Source: Desulfitobacterium_A sp035539115 (GTDB lineage Bacteria; Bacillota; Desulfitobacteriia; Desulfitobacteriales; Desulfitobacteriaceae). Taken from it: 47,158 nt of DNA. The notes beneath the pieces are model-generated. The model made no database searches. It was not told the DNA's origin and was given only the letters and a program-made list of their open reading frames with translations. Numbering within the stretch: the stretch's first letter is position 1; each line of letters opens with the position of its first letter. The stretch lies in the NCBI RefSeq assembly GCF_035539115.1, contig NZ_DATLJA010000008.1, forward strand, positions 1 to 47,158. Direction: 5' to 3'. Positions 23,709-31,660 of the stretch are shown piece after piece. The position numbers and the translations under genes are program-made.

Positions 23709-25100
23709 ATGTCTTTAGCTAAAATGCCAGATAATCGTCCACAAAGTCCGGAGCCACAAAAAAAGAATTTTCTGGAGAACAAGGCTCTAAAATCAATTCT
23801 TAAAAGTCGTTGGTATCCCGGAATTATTCAGATCCCCGTTCTTATCGTTTTTTCTCTAATCGTCTTTGAACTTATGGCGGGACCGAGCGCTGCTCATGAT
23901 AACTTTGGAACTGCCGGAACCTGGGTTCTGTGGTGGCCGATAATACCTATTGCTTTCTTATTTCTAGGGCGTTTCTGGTGCGCTGTTTGTCCCTTCGGAA
24001 CCGTAAGTGATTGGGTGCAAAAGTTTGTCGGGAATAAACGCCCGGTGCCAAAATTCCTGAAGAAGTATGGAATCTGGATTATCGATATCACTTTTATTCT
24101 AATTACATGGTCTGATCATACCTTTGGTGTCGTTGAAAATCCTAGGGGATCCGGATTTCTACTCTTGCTGATTACGACCGGGGTTATTGCGAGTGGGGCT
24201 TTTTTTGAACGTCGAACCTGGTGCCGTTATGTTTGCTTCTTAGGCGGTCTATCGGGTAACTATGCTCGTTCCGGAAGTCTTGAACTACATGCTACACCTG
24301 AGAAGTGTGCTAAATGCACGACTCAATCCTGCTATAAGGGGAATGGAAAAATAGCAGGATGCCCGATGTTTGAATTTCCCCGGGCCATGGATAGTATGGC
24401 CAGTTGTAATCTCTGCGCGAACTGTATTAAGGCCTGCCCTAACGATTCTATTCAATTATCGCCTCGCGTTCCAACGAAAGGATTATGGTTTATCAGAAAA
24501 CCTAAATTCGAAGAATCTTTCTTAGCGATTGTCATTATGGGGATCGTTTTTGTCCAAAACATTACTATGTTACAAGTATGGGAAAGCATCCTGACTCAGC
24601 TGGAGAATTTCGTAGGTACAACGAATTACTTTATCACGTTTACGATTACGTTTATCATTGCAATGGGTATCCCGGTACTCGCTCTATTTGCCAGTAGTTA
24701 TGCCTCGAAATTAGCGAATCAGAGAAGTACATTTGAGAATTTCGCCCGTTTTGGTTATGCTTTAATTCCTTTAGACTTAGCGGGGCATATTGCTCACAAC
24801 CTCTTTCACTTATTAGCAGAAGGAAAGTCGGTTATCTTTACTTTTATGGGGTTATTCGGCATGCAGATTCATGAACAATCCACTGCAATTGTCAGTACTT
24901 CGACGATTCAAATTCTGCAATATACGCTTATCGTAATTGGTACGTTTGGATCTATTTTTACAGCGTATAAGATTTCGAAGAGTAACTTTGAAGCCGAAGG
25001 CAAGACTATGGGAAGCTTAATGCCTTTTGCCATCTTGAGCCTGGTTCTTGCAGCTGCTAACATTTATCTGTTTGCTCTTCCTATGGCAATGCGGATGTAA
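23709..25100 (+). CDS. NapH/NosR-like membrane 4Fe-4S protein
   Basis: 463 residues. About six TM segments carry CAVCPFG (about residues 93-99) and CRYVCFLGG (about 175-183), the paired cysteine motifs of the NapH/NosR/CcoG group, then a ferredoxin-like loop with CAKC...C...C and CNLCANCIKACP (about 230-260), giving clusters on the cytoplasmic or outer face. Family members move electrons from quinol or ferredoxin across the membrane to reduce extracytoplasmic centres (nitrous oxide reductase, nitrate reductase, copper sites). No Nos or Nap genes occur here. In this context it could supply electrons to metal-handling proteins, which is inference. It ends with a terminator at 25115. Confidence 0.8.
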   Translation: MSLAKMPDNRPQSPEPQKKNFLENKALKSILKSRWYPGIIQIPVLIVFSLIVFELMAGPSAAHDNFGTAGTWVLWWPIIPIAFLFLGRFWCAVCPFGTVSDWVQKFVGNKRPVPKFLKKYGIWIIDITFILITWSDHTFGVVENPRGSGFLLLLITTGVIASGAFFERRTWCRYVCFLGGLSGNYARSGSLELHATPEKCAKCTTQSCYKGNGKIAGCPMFEFPRAMDSMASCNLCANCIKACPNDSIQLSPRVPTKGLWFIRKPKFEESFLAIVIMGIVFVQNITMLQVWESILTQLENFVGTTNYFITFTITFIIAMGIPVLALFASSYASKLANQRSTFENFARFGYALIPLDLAGHIAHNLFHLLAEGKSVIFTFMGLFGMQIHEQSTAIVSTSTIQILQYTLIVIGTFGSIFTAYKISKSNFEAEGKTMGSLMPFAILSLVLAAANIYLFALPMAMRM

Positions 25101-25114
25101 TTAAGGATTACTTC

Positions 25115-25145
25115 AAACCGGTGACATTTAGTCGCCGGTTTTTTA
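25115..25145 (+). terminator. Rho-independent terminator
   Basis: AACCGGTGAC and GTCGCCGGTT pair around ATTTA, followed by TTTT. Confidence 0.9.
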
Positions 25146-25279
25146 AAAATGAGGTGAAATTCTTGAACAAAATAAGATTACTTTCTAAATATCACTCTCT
25201 AAACCTAAAACCCTCCAGATAGAATAAGAAATAGCCCACGTTAAGATAAAATATTAACTTTATGAAACCAGAAGTTAAT

Positions 25280-25333
25280 TTCATAAGTTCTTCACAACTT
25301 TTTTATGAGTTATTCCAAAGTCTAATATAAAAT
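25280..25333 (+). promoter_or_regulatory. TTCATA cassette C: activator-type promoter of lgt
   Basis: Half-sites at 25280 (TTCATA), 25291 (TTCACA), 25302 (TTTATG) and 25313 (TTCCAA), 11 bp apart. A -10-like TAAAAT begins at 25328, 15 bp after the last half-site start; an overlapping TATAAA at 25326 is an alternative. Confidence 0.75.
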
Positions 25334-25377
25334 AAAGCTTGGCTTACTAGTTGATAGTCTTAGAAAGGGGAGTATAT

Positions 25378-26160
25378 GTGGTACAAATTCTATTTACGAT
25401 TAATGGTTATTCTCTACGTTCCTACGGAGTGATTTTAGCCTTGGCCATCGCGCTTGGAGCTGCAGTTTCTTATGTTTTAGCCTCAGATGAAAAGGAGTAC
25501 CGCGATCATTTACTCGATGTTTTGGTATACGCAATTATCGGAGCAATAATTGGAGCTCGTCTTTGGCAGGTATTTTTCTATGAATGGGGTTATTATTCCG
25601 CAAATCCGGGTGAAATCTTAAAAATCTGGCACGGCGGACTCGCAATCCAAGGGTCTCTGGTAGGAGCGGTTCTTGTCACTTGGTTCTATACTCACCTTAA
25701 GAAGCTTGATTTTTGGCGGTTAGCAGATATAGCTGCTCCAGGTTTAATTCTCGGACAAGGAATTGGAAGAATTGCTTGTTTTCTGAATGGCGATGCTTAT
25801 GGAATCCCTACGAATTCAGGATTTGGGTTGGTCTATCCACCAGGAACCCCTGCTTATGATGTTTATGGGAATCAACCGTTATGGCCTGCCGAAGTCTGGG
25901 AAGGACAATGGGATATTATCGTCTTTGTTATCATTCTTATTCTTTCACGTTGGCGAAAATGGACAAAAGGAACTTTATTCCTCACGTATATTATTCTGTA
26001 TTCTTTGGGAAGATTTGCTTTGGAATTCTTACGTGGAGATGTAACCACTTACTTCCTCAATCTAAGTTCAGGGCAGTGGGGGAGCATTGCGGCCATTGGT
26101 GTTGCGTTGATTTGCATGGTGGTTCTTCACTTGCGTTCTGCCCAAACTAATGCTAAATAA
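25378..26160 (+). CDS. lgt: Prolipoprotein diacylglyceryl transferase
   Basis: 260 residues with seven TM segments. IWHGGLAIQGSLVGA (conserved His/Gly block) and GQGIGRIACFLNGDAYG match the Lgt signature GRxxNFxNxExxG, with the Asn-Phe replaced by Ala-Cys-Phe. Lgt adds diacylglycerol to lipobox cysteines before signal peptidase II. The start GTG 25378 has GAAAGGGG close upstream; an upstream in-frame TTG 25351 would place the ribosome site inside the gene. It is monocistronic behind cassette C. I see no lipobox protein among the exported products of this window, so its substrates are elsewhere. Confidence 0.9.
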   Translation: MVQILFTINGYSLRSYGVILALAIALGAAVSYVLASDEKEYRDHLLDVLVYAIIGAIIGARLWQVFFYEWGYYSANPGEILKIWHGGLAIQGSLVGAVLVTWFYTHLKKLDFWRLADIAAPGLILGQGIGRIACFLNGDAYGIPTNSGFGLVYPPGTPAYDVYGNQPLWPAEVWEGQWDIIVFVIILILSRWRKWTKGTLFLTYIILYSLGRFALEFLRGDVTTYFLNLSSGQWGSIAAIGVALICMVVLHLRSAQTNAK

Positions 26161-26164
26161 AAAC

Positions 26165-26218
26165 TTCATGAGTTATTCATCGCTGATTCATCATATCATC
26201 AAATTCGATTGTTATAAT
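26165..26218 (+). promoter_or_regulatory. TTCATA cassette D: activator-type promoter
   Basis: Half-sites at 26165 (TTCATG), 26176 (TTCATC), 26187 (TTCATC) and a weaker 26198 (ATCAAA). A perfect TATAAT -10 starts at 26213, 15 bp after the fourth. The cassette begins 5 bp after the lgt stop. Confidence 0.8.
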
Positions 26219-26273
26219 TAAAATCATCAAGGAAATATATCTCAAATAATTGTGAATTAAAGGAGGAAAAACA

Positions 26274-26765
26274 ATGAAGAAAATTAACAAAAAAACGGGG
26301 TTAGTCATTAGCGGTGTCGTCTTAGCTCTTGGAATTTTGGCTGTTCCAGTTCTCGCTGGTACTGACTCGAAAACAGAGATCCAAGTTAATGTACCGCCTG
26401 TGACTGTTACAAGCCAGAACATCAAAACTGTAGCTGATACCCCTGCCAATCCTAAGTTAGACCAAAATACTCCAAATACTCAAGCAACCCCAAATGATCC
26501 TAATGGTAGTAATTCTATTAGTGCTGAAAACATGCAAAGCATGCATGATTCAACTGCCATGCAAGAAGCAATGAATTCTGGAGATACTAATAAAATGAAG
26601 GATGCTATGAATTCTCCCGAGATTAAAGCCCAACTCGGCGAGGATACGGTCAACTCAATGAATGAAATGATGAGTAATGTGAATATCAATGCGATGCACG
26701 GTTCTGGTGCTCAAGGTAGTAGCATGATGGGTTCTGGTGCTCGTAACACAGTGAATTGGCAATAA
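26274..26765 (+). CDS. Exported Met/Asn-rich protein
   Basis: 163 residues: basic N terminus, hydrophobic signal peptide (cleavage after VLA, about 29), a Thr/Pro/Asn-rich linker (about 45-85) and a C-terminal part rich in methionine and a few histidines (SAENMQSMHDSTAMQEAMNSG, NEMMSNVNINAMHGSG, SSMMGSG). No lipobox and no second TM, so it is secreted or wall-associated. Family not recognised. The spaced Met and His residues fit a periplasm-like copper ligand, which is inference. AAAGGAGG precedes ATG at good spacing. It is the first gene behind cassette D. Confidence 0.7.
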   Translation: MKKINKKTGLVISGVVLALGILAVPVLAGTDSKTEIQVNVPPVTVTSQNIKTVADTPANPKLDQNTPNTQATPNDPNGSNSISAENMQSMHDSTAMQEAMNSGDTNKMKDAMNSPEIKAQLGEDTVNSMNEMMSNVNINAMHGSGAQGSSMMGSGARNTVNWQ

Positions 26766-26827
26766 TACCTTACTTTGGGTCAAGGGAGCGCTGCTAAACC
26801 CGAAGGGAGTTAAACAAGAAACGCACT

Positions 26828-27427
26828 ATGAATAAAGAAACTGAATTGACTCGAAAACGTTATAACCGGACCTCCCACTTTTACGACTTGATGGATCGAA
26901 TGATTAATCCGGAATTGCGTACCAAAGCAATTCGACAGGCTTCAGGAAAAGTCTTAGAGATAGGAGTCGGAACCGGAAGCAATCTTGCTTACTATCTGCC
27001 GGGTTGTGAAGTCACCGCTATTGACCTCAGTCCGGGAATGTTAGAAAAGGCTAAGGGAAGAGTCAGGGAGGCCAAAGTTCCTGTTCAACTTATGGAAATG
27101 GATGCCCAGAATATCAAGTTTGCGGACAATACCTTCGATACAGTCATCGCAACGTGTGTCTTTTGTTCTATACCGGATCCTATCAAGGGACTGCAAGAGA
27201 TTAAGAGGGTATGTAAACCAAACTCTAAAGTCATCCTTTTGGAACATGTTCGGAGCGATAACCCTATTCTAGGGGTGATTATGGATATTTTGGATCCCTT
27301 AACTGTGCATATGGGACCCCACATCAACCGGAGAACCGTAGAGAATATTCGAACTGCCGGGATCAAAATCAAAAACGTGGAAGACCATTATTTTAAGATC
27401 ATGAAGTTAATTGTGGCTGAGGCGTAA
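26828..27427 (+). CDS. Class I SAM-dependent methyltransferase (UbiE/phospholipid methyltransferase-like)
   Basis: 199 residues. Motif I VLEIGVGTGSN (about residues 41-51), AIDLSPGMLEKA (motif post I), FDTVIATCVFCSIPDP (motif II/III) and KVILLEHVRS (motif IV) form a complete Rossmann SAM domain. The C-terminal LTVHMGPHINRRTVENIRTAG resembles the UbiE and phosphatidylethanolamine methyltransferase group. The substrate is unknown; a lipid is plausible in an envelope regulon. Its ribosome site is weak: GGGAG lies about 20 nt from ATG. It probably reads through from cassette D. Confidence 0.8.
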   Translation: MNKETELTRKRYNRTSHFYDLMDRMINPELRTKAIRQASGKVLEIGVGTGSNLAYYLPGCEVTAIDLSPGMLEKAKGRVREAKVPVQLMEMDAQNIKFADNTFDTVIATCVFCSIPDPIKGLQEIKRVCKPNSKVILLEHVRSDNPILGVIMDILDPLTVHMGPHINRRTVENIRTAGIKIKNVEDHYFKIMKLIVAEA

Positions 27428-27463
27428 AATAGCTTGCGACGGAGGTCATCAGTAATCTAAAAG

Positions 27464-27512
27464 TCAGGGGTAGAAAACGCTTAACCAAGCACTTTTGCCG
27501 CCTGCTTTTTGT
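27464..27512 (+). terminator. Possible terminator before copZ
   Basis: CAGGGG at 27465 pairs imperfectly with CGCCTG at 27499, with inner AAAA/TTTT pairs, followed by CTTTTTG. The element resembles the stronger terminator at 31450-31498 in its first arm. Confidence 0.4.
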
Positions 27513-27543
27513 GTTCTCATAGTGGTGTAAAGTTTTATGTATT

Positions 27544-27597
27544 TTCATAGGTTATTCATCATCCTTTCAAGGGGAATTCATAAGTTCTTAGTATACT
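27544..27597 (+). promoter_or_regulatory. TTCATA cassette E: activator-type promoter of copZ
   Basis: Half-sites at 27544 (TTCATA), 27555 (TTCATC), 27566 (TTCAAG) and 27577 (TTCATA), 11 bp apart. The -10 TATACT starts at 27592, 15 bp after the last. Confidence 0.85.
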
Positions 27598-27638
27598 GAG
27601 AATAGAGGTTAAGTAAAAATAAAGGAGTTGGATTAATA

Positions 27639-27854
27639 ATGTGTGATGTTTCTCAAACGACAGTTCTTAAAATCGAGGGCATGACCTGTGGACATTGCCA
27701 AGCTTCTGTGGAAAAAGCACTTATCGGTGTAAGTGGAGTAACAGAGGCTCGAGTCAATTTAGATCGTAAGGAGGCAGTTGTCAAAGGGTCTGTCGACCGT
27801 GAAAAGTTAGCCCGAGCGGTGGAAGAAGCGGGCTATAGGGTAGTTGGTGAATGA
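27639..27854 (+). CDS. copZ: Copper chaperone CopZ-type HMA protein
   Basis: 71-residue single HMA (heavy-metal associated) domain: GMTCGHCQASVEKAL (about residues 14-28) carries the CxxC that binds Cu(I), followed by the ferredoxin-like fold with VSGVTEARVNLDRKEAVV and a C-terminal AGYRV. In Firmicutes CopZ delivers Cu(I) to CopA. Here it has its own cassette E promoter, apart from csoR-copA (28150-31116), and is followed by a small membrane protein whose ribosome site lies just past the copZ stop. Confidence 0.9.
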   Translation: MCDVSQTTVLKIEGMTCGHCQASVEKALIGVSGVTEARVNLDRKEAVVKGSVDREKLARAVEEAGYRVVGE

Positions 27855-27876
27855 GTTATATCGAGGAGGGTTAGGT

Positions 27877-28056
27877 ATGTGGGAGTTTATCAGTCAAAAC
27901 TGGTGGATCCTTTTCTTCGTTGCAATGATGTTTGTTATGCACCGTTCGGGGGGAGCGGGTTGTTGCGGTGGAGAACGAGAACATGGTCAACGGAAGGATT
28001 TGCAGGACGAAAATCTTCGAGGTGTCAGTAATAACAGTGGTCACGACCCTAAATAG
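27877..28056 (+). CDS. Small DUF2933-like membrane protein
   Basis: 59 residues with one TM helix (NWWILFFVAMMFVMHRSG) followed by GAGCCGGEREHG, a cysteine pair and histidines near the membrane exit, then a polar tail. Proteins of this style are common beside copper genes and are often annotated DUF2933. The start is ATG 27877 with GAGGAGG at 27863-27869. A longer frame to 27844 would overlap the copZ end and hide the ribosome site. The CysCys/His cluster may bind metal. A related Met/His/Cys membrane protein lies at 34489-34800. Confidence 0.65.
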   Translation: MWEFISQNWWILFFVAMMFVMHRSGGAGCCGGEREHGQRKDLQDENLRGVSNNSGHDPK

Positions 28057-28069
28057 TTCTCAAGAAAGC

Positions 28070-28095
28070 AACTTTAGTAGGTAAAGTTTTTTTTT
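28070..28095 (+). terminator. Rho-independent terminator after the copZ unit
   Basis: ACTTTA at 28071-28076 and TAAAGT at 28082-28087 form a short stem, followed by nine T. Confidence 0.6.
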
Positions 28096-28097
28096 AA

Positions 28098-28133
28098 GCG
28101 CAATATAGGGTAGGATCCTATCCTATATTGCGC
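28098..28133. promoter_or_regulatory. 36-bp near-perfect palindrome directly before csoR (candidate CsoR operator or leader hairpin)
   Basis: The sequence from GCGCAATATAGG (28098) to CCTATATTGCGC (28133) is symmetric around GGATCC with one G/T mismatch. It ends 4 nt before the csoR ribosome site GGGAGGG. CsoR operators are G/C-tract palindromes in the promoter of their own genes, so this is a natural candidate. As RNA it would be a very stable stem next to the ribosome site. Confidence 0.5.
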
Positions 28134-28149
28134 AAAGGGAGGGAAAAAG

Positions 28150-28485
28150 ATGGAAATACTCGGAGTAAAATCTGATAACTTCCCACTATCGGAAGATGCT
28201 GAATCGGAACGGAGCAGTCATCATGATGAAAAAACGATACAAGAGCTTAGCAATCGTCTAAATCGGATCGAAGGCCAAATTCGGGGTGTGAAGGGAATGA
28301 TAGAACGGCACGTTTATTGTGATGATGTTTTAAATCAGATTTCTTCTGCTCAATCTGCTCTCGATGGGGTTGCTAAAATACTTTTGACCAAGCACATGAA
28401 ATCATGCGTTAAAGAGAGGTTGGATAGCGGCGATACCCAAGTGGTTGATGAAGTTCTGCATACAGTATTCCGCATGATGAGGTAG
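28150..28485 (+). CDS. csoR: Copper-sensing repressor CsoR
   Basis: 111 residues, DUF156 fold. The ligand set is complete: Cys in HVYCDDVLNQ (about residue 57), then HMKSC giving His (about 82) and Cys (about 86), the Cys-His-Cys trio that binds Cu(I) in CsoR. RLNRIEGQIRGVKGMIE is the family's DNA-binding helix. Apo-CsoR represses copA; Cu(I) releases it. An N-terminal extension of about 25 residues before the core (GVKSDNFPLSEDAESERSSHH) is longer than usual. It precedes copA by 51 bp. Confidence 0.88.
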   Translation: MEILGVKSDNFPLSEDAESERSSHHDEKTIQELSNRLNRIEGQIRGVKGMIERHVYCDDVLNQISSAQSALDGVAKILLTKHMKSCVKERLDSGDTQVVDEVLHTVFRMMR

Positions 28486-28536
28486 AGCCTAATAGACTTA
28501 GGTTAATTAGCAATAGTTTCTCATGGAGGTGAGGAT

Positions 28537-31116
28537 ATGAATTCAGAAATGGAAAAGGAAAATGTCGAACAGGTTAGTCTGCCTGTGCAAGGTATGACTT
28601 GCGCAGCCTGTGTGGCGAAAGTGGAAAAAACTTTAAAAAGTATCACTGGGGTTCAGAAAGTCAATGTTAATTTGATGTCGGGTAAAGTATCCGTTTCCTA
28701 TATGCCGGATAAAGCTGGAGTTCCTCAGATGGTCAAGGCCATCCAAGATGTTGGGTACGTTGTGCCGGAAGAAGAAGTCTTGCTTACGGTTCGTGGTATG
28801 AGTTGTGCGGCGTGCGTTGCTAAAATCGAGAAGGGAGTCAAAGGTCTACCGGGGGTAACTTCCGTAGTCGTGAATCTACCGGCTGAGTCTACCAAGGTGA
28901 AGTTTTACCCGGGAGCGGTCGACAAAAGCCGTATTAAAAAAGAGATCAAAGCTCTTGGCTATGAGGCTTCGGAAAAGCTATCCGGTCAGGCCGCATTGGA
29001 CAGCGAAAAGGAAGCCCGCCAGAAAGAACTGCGTTATCAGACCCGCAACATGTGGATTGCCTGGCCTCTGGCGGTTATAGTTATGGTGGGTATGTTCCGA
29101 GATATGTGGATCTTCCCCTATTTTGTACCTGAATTTTTAGGAAACCCTTATGTCCTATGGGCCATATCAACACCGATCGCCTTCATACCGGGCGCGCAGT
29201 TTTTCAAGCATAGCTGGAACGGCCTCAAACGGGGTGCGACAGATATGAATCTGCTCTATGCGACAGGGATTGGAGCAGCCTATATCATTGCTACGATTAA
29301 TACATTCTGGCCAGATGCCGGGTTCGGGGGTAGGGGAGCTACATTTTTTGAATCGGTTGCTTTGCTTACCACGTTTATTGTCTTAGGTCGCTATCTTGAA
29401 GCGATTACCCGCGGGAAAACCTCTGAGGCAATCCGGAAACTGATGAGTTTACAGGCGAGAACAGCTCGCGTGATCCGGAACGGTCAGGAAGTGGATATCG
29501 CCACCGACGAGGTGGAAATAGGAGATATCGTGGTTGTGCGTCCTGGGGAAAGCATACCGGTAGACGGGGAAGTTGTCGAAGGATATTCCTCAGTAGATGA
29601 AGCGATGATCACCGGAGAAAGTATACCGGTTGAAAAACGTGCCGGTTCCTCGGTAATTGGAGCGACTATTAACAAGACAGGGTCTTTTAAATTCAAAGCA
29701 ACCAAGGTGGGCAGTGAAACAGCGTTAGCACAAATTATTAAGATGGTAGAAGATGCCCAGGCAACTAAAGCACCCATTCAAAAACTAGCTGATCTTGTCG
29801 CCGGTCATTTCATCGCCGGGGTTCACGTTCTTGCTTTGATTGTCTTCTTTATATGGTTCTTTTTCGGCTATAATGCCTTCTTTTCACCCGATAGTCAGTT
29901 TATTCTCTCCCCTTATAGCTTAGCTGAAGTCGGTGTCTTTGGATTCGCTCTTCTGTTGTCAGTCACGACGCTAATTATCTCCTGCCCTTGCGCGCTAGGT
30001 CTAGCTACGCCGAGTGCAATCATGGCGGGTACAGGTAAAGGCGCAGAAAATGGAATCCTCTTTAAGGGGGCCGATGCAGTTGAAGCAAGCAGTAAACTTA
30101 ATGCTGTTGTGTTTGATAAAACGGGGACACTCACCAAAGGAGAACCTTCGGTTACGGATGTATTTGTGAGTCCAGGCTTTGTTCATAATGACATCCTCAG
30201 GTTGGCAGCAATGTCGGAAAAACCATCTGAACATCCTTTGGGGGAAGCGATTGTACGTGGAGCCAAAGATAAAGGTTTGAACATTGATGATGTCGAGCGT
30301 TTCGAGGCCATCCCTGGTTATGGCATAAGGGCGAGCTATCAGGGGCAAGAGATTCTTTTGGGGAATCGGCGCTTGATGAAACAGGAAAAGATTGCTATCG
30401 GAAACCTGAATGCGAAAATGGAACAGTTCGAAGAAGAAGGTAAAACGGCCATGCTCATGGCCATCGATGGTCAGGCAGCCGGTATAATTGCGGTGGCGGA
30501 TACCTTGAAGGAAAATGCTAAAGTAGCGGTAGAACGTTTATATCATATGGGGGTCGAGGTGGCGATGATCACCGGAGACAACCGCCGGACAGCGGAAGCG
30601 ATTGCCCGACAAGTGGGAATAAAAACAGTGCTTGCGGAAGTTCTTCCCCAGGATAAGGCTGAAGAAGTGAAAAAACTACAAGCAAAAGGGTATAAAGTAG
30701 CGATGGTGGGAGACGGGATTAATGATGCTCCTGCTTTAGCCCAAGCCGAAGTGGGGATCGCTATTGGATCGGGAACAGATGTCGCTAAAGAAACAGGAGA
30801 TGTCATCCTTATTAAAGATGACATTCGTGATGTTGTCGGAGCCATTGAAATCGGGCGGGCGACCATGCGTAAGATTAAGCAAAATCTTATCTGGGCTTTC
30901 GTCTATAACATCACAGGAATTCCGTTAGCGGCAGGTATCCTTTATCCTGTTACAGGCTTACTCGTTAGCCCAGAACTGGCTTCCTTCTTTATGGCCCTAA
31001 GTTCTTTCTCGGTTACGATGAACACACTGCTCTTGAAACGCTTCCAGCCTTCCTTTAAAAAGGATAAGAACAAATCCGAAACAATGCCTGTGCACATGGC
31101 ACAGTCGGCGCGTTAA
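28537..31116 (+). CDS. copA: Copper-exporting P1B-1-type ATPase CopA
   Basis: 859 residues. Two N-terminal HMA domains (GMTCAAC at about 19-25; GMSCAAC with Cys 90 and 93), eight TM helices, A-domain TGES, ISCPCALG with the Cys-Pro-Cys ion site (483-485) of Cu(I) pumps, phosphorylation site DKTGT (Asp 527), SEHPLGEAI in the N domain, and GDGINDAPALAQA. The last TM carries MALSSFSVTMNTLLLKR, with the conserved Met-Ser-Ser residues of P1B-1. It exports cytoplasmic Cu(I). A membrane protein (31137-31355) follows 20 bp later. Confidence 0.95.
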   Translation: MNSEMEKENVEQVSLPVQGMTCAACVAKVEKTLKSITGVQKVNVNLMSGKVSVSYMPDKAGVPQMVKAIQDVGYVVPEEEVLLTVRGMSCAACVAKIEKGVKGLPGVTSVVVNLPAESTKVKFYPGAVDKSRIKKEIKALGYEASEKLSGQAALDSEKEARQKELRYQTRNMWIAWPLAVIVMVGMFRDMWIFPYFVPEFLGNPYVLWAISTPIAFIPGAQFFKHSWNGLKRGATDMNLLYATGIGAAYIIATINTFWPDAGFGGRGATFFESVALLTTFIVLGRYLEAITRGKTSEAIRKLMSLQARTARVIRNGQEVDIATDEVEIGDIVVVRPGESIPVDGEVVEGYSSVDEAMITGESIPVEKRAGSSVIGATINKTGSFKFKATKVGSETALAQIIKMVEDAQATKAPIQKLADLVAGHFIAGVHVLALIVFFIWFFFGYNAFFSPDSQFILSPYSLAEVGVFGFALLLSVTTLIISCPCALGLATPSAIMAGTGKGAENGILFKGADAVEASSKLNAVVFDKTGTLTKGEPSVTDVFVSPGFVHNDILRLAAMSEKPSEHPLGEAIVRGAKDKGLNIDDVERFEAIPGYGIRASYQGQEILLGNRRLMKQEKIAIGNLNAKMEQFEEEGKTAMLMAIDGQAAGIIAVADTLKENAKVAVERLYHMGVEVAMITGDNRRTAEAIARQVGIKTVLAEVLPQDKAEEVKKLQAKGYKVAMVGDGINDAPALAQAEVGIAIGSGTDVAKETGDVILIKDDIRDVVGAIEIGRATMRKIKQNLIWAFVYNITGIPLAAGILYPVTGLLVSPELASFFMALSSFSVTMNTLLLKRFQPSFKKDKNKSETMPVHMAQSAR

Positions 31117-31136
31117 GTGAGAGGAGGTTTTTAGCC

Positions 31137-31355
31137 ATGAACGAATTGGAAACAAAGGCGGCAAGACAGGCTTCGCTAATTTATACAGCAATATCACTGG
31201 TTATAACTTTTCTATTCTTGGGTTTAACGTTCGTTACCGGCGAGAGCTATAATCTTGTTGCAAGAATTGGCGGTATGATTTGGATTTTCGTCCTAAGTAT
31301 GATTGTCTCCATGCCGATCATCATTCCGGCAGTGAAGAAAAGAGTTGTAGGGTAA
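31137..31355 (+). CDS. Two-TM small membrane protein following copA
   Basis: 72 residues, two predicted TM helices (about 15-35 and 42-62) and little else. The basic C terminus (KKRVVG) suggests both ends are cytoplasmic. Family not recognised. GAGAGGAGG lies 10 nt before ATG. Cotranscription with copA is likely. Confidence 0.65.
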   Translation: MNELETKAARQASLIYTAISLVITFLFLGLTFVTGESYNLVARIGGMIWIFVLSMIVSMPIIIPAVKKRVVG

Positions 31356-31371
31356 TGTGAAGGGAGGTGTA

Positions 31372-31431
31372 ATGATGCTTAGAAAACAATGGATGCTTCG
31401 GGCCGTTGCTCATTGCGAAGGCGGACATTAG
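31372..31431 (+). CDS. Possible 19-residue Met/Cys/His peptide
   Basis: Directly after the small membrane protein gene, AGGGAGGTG leads to ATGATG and a 19-codon frame (MMLRKQWMLRAVAHCEGGH) before TAG. The ribosome site is one of the strongest in the window and a terminator follows 20 nt later. The composition (three Met, one Cys, two His) fits the metal theme, but a chance ORF or a regulatory peptide is possible. Confidence 0.4.
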   Translation: MMLRKQWMLRAVAHCEGGH

Positions 31432-31449
31432 CGAGCTTTGAGTAAAAGC

Positions 31450-31498
31450 CAGGGGGTAGAAACACTCATAAGGGGTTTTCTGCCCTCTGATTTTTTTT
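31450..31498 (+). terminator. Rho-independent terminator of the csoR-copA unit
   Basis: CAGGGGGTAGAAA and TTTCTGCCCTCTG form a 13-bp stem with two wobble pairs around a long loop, followed by eight T. Confidence 0.85.
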
Positions 31499-31535
31499 GC
31501 GTCCTATTTCTTTGATGTTATGAAGTCTTTGAGTA

Positions 31536-31589
31536 TTCATAGGATCTTCATATTTATTTCAAGAGTATTTCAAAAGTCCTTAGTATACT
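31536..31589 (+). promoter_or_regulatory. TTCATA cassette F: activator-type promoter
   Basis: Half-sites at 31536 (TTCATA), 31547 (TTCATA), 31558 (TTCAAG) and 31569 (TTCAAA), 11 bp apart. The -10 TATACT starts at 31584, 15 bp after the last. It drives the Tat-exported ferredoxin, the exported protein and ccdA. Confidence 0.85.
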
Positions 31590-31660
31590 ATTCTTAAGTG
31601 TTAAGTACTTAAATAACTGGAAGGAGTTAATGAAGGAAAGCTGGAAGGAGTTGTTCATTG

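Noticed and set aside
28537..31116. Large antisense open frames within copA and other long genes
   Set aside because: Shadow frames with composition mirroring the sense codons and no ribosome sites.
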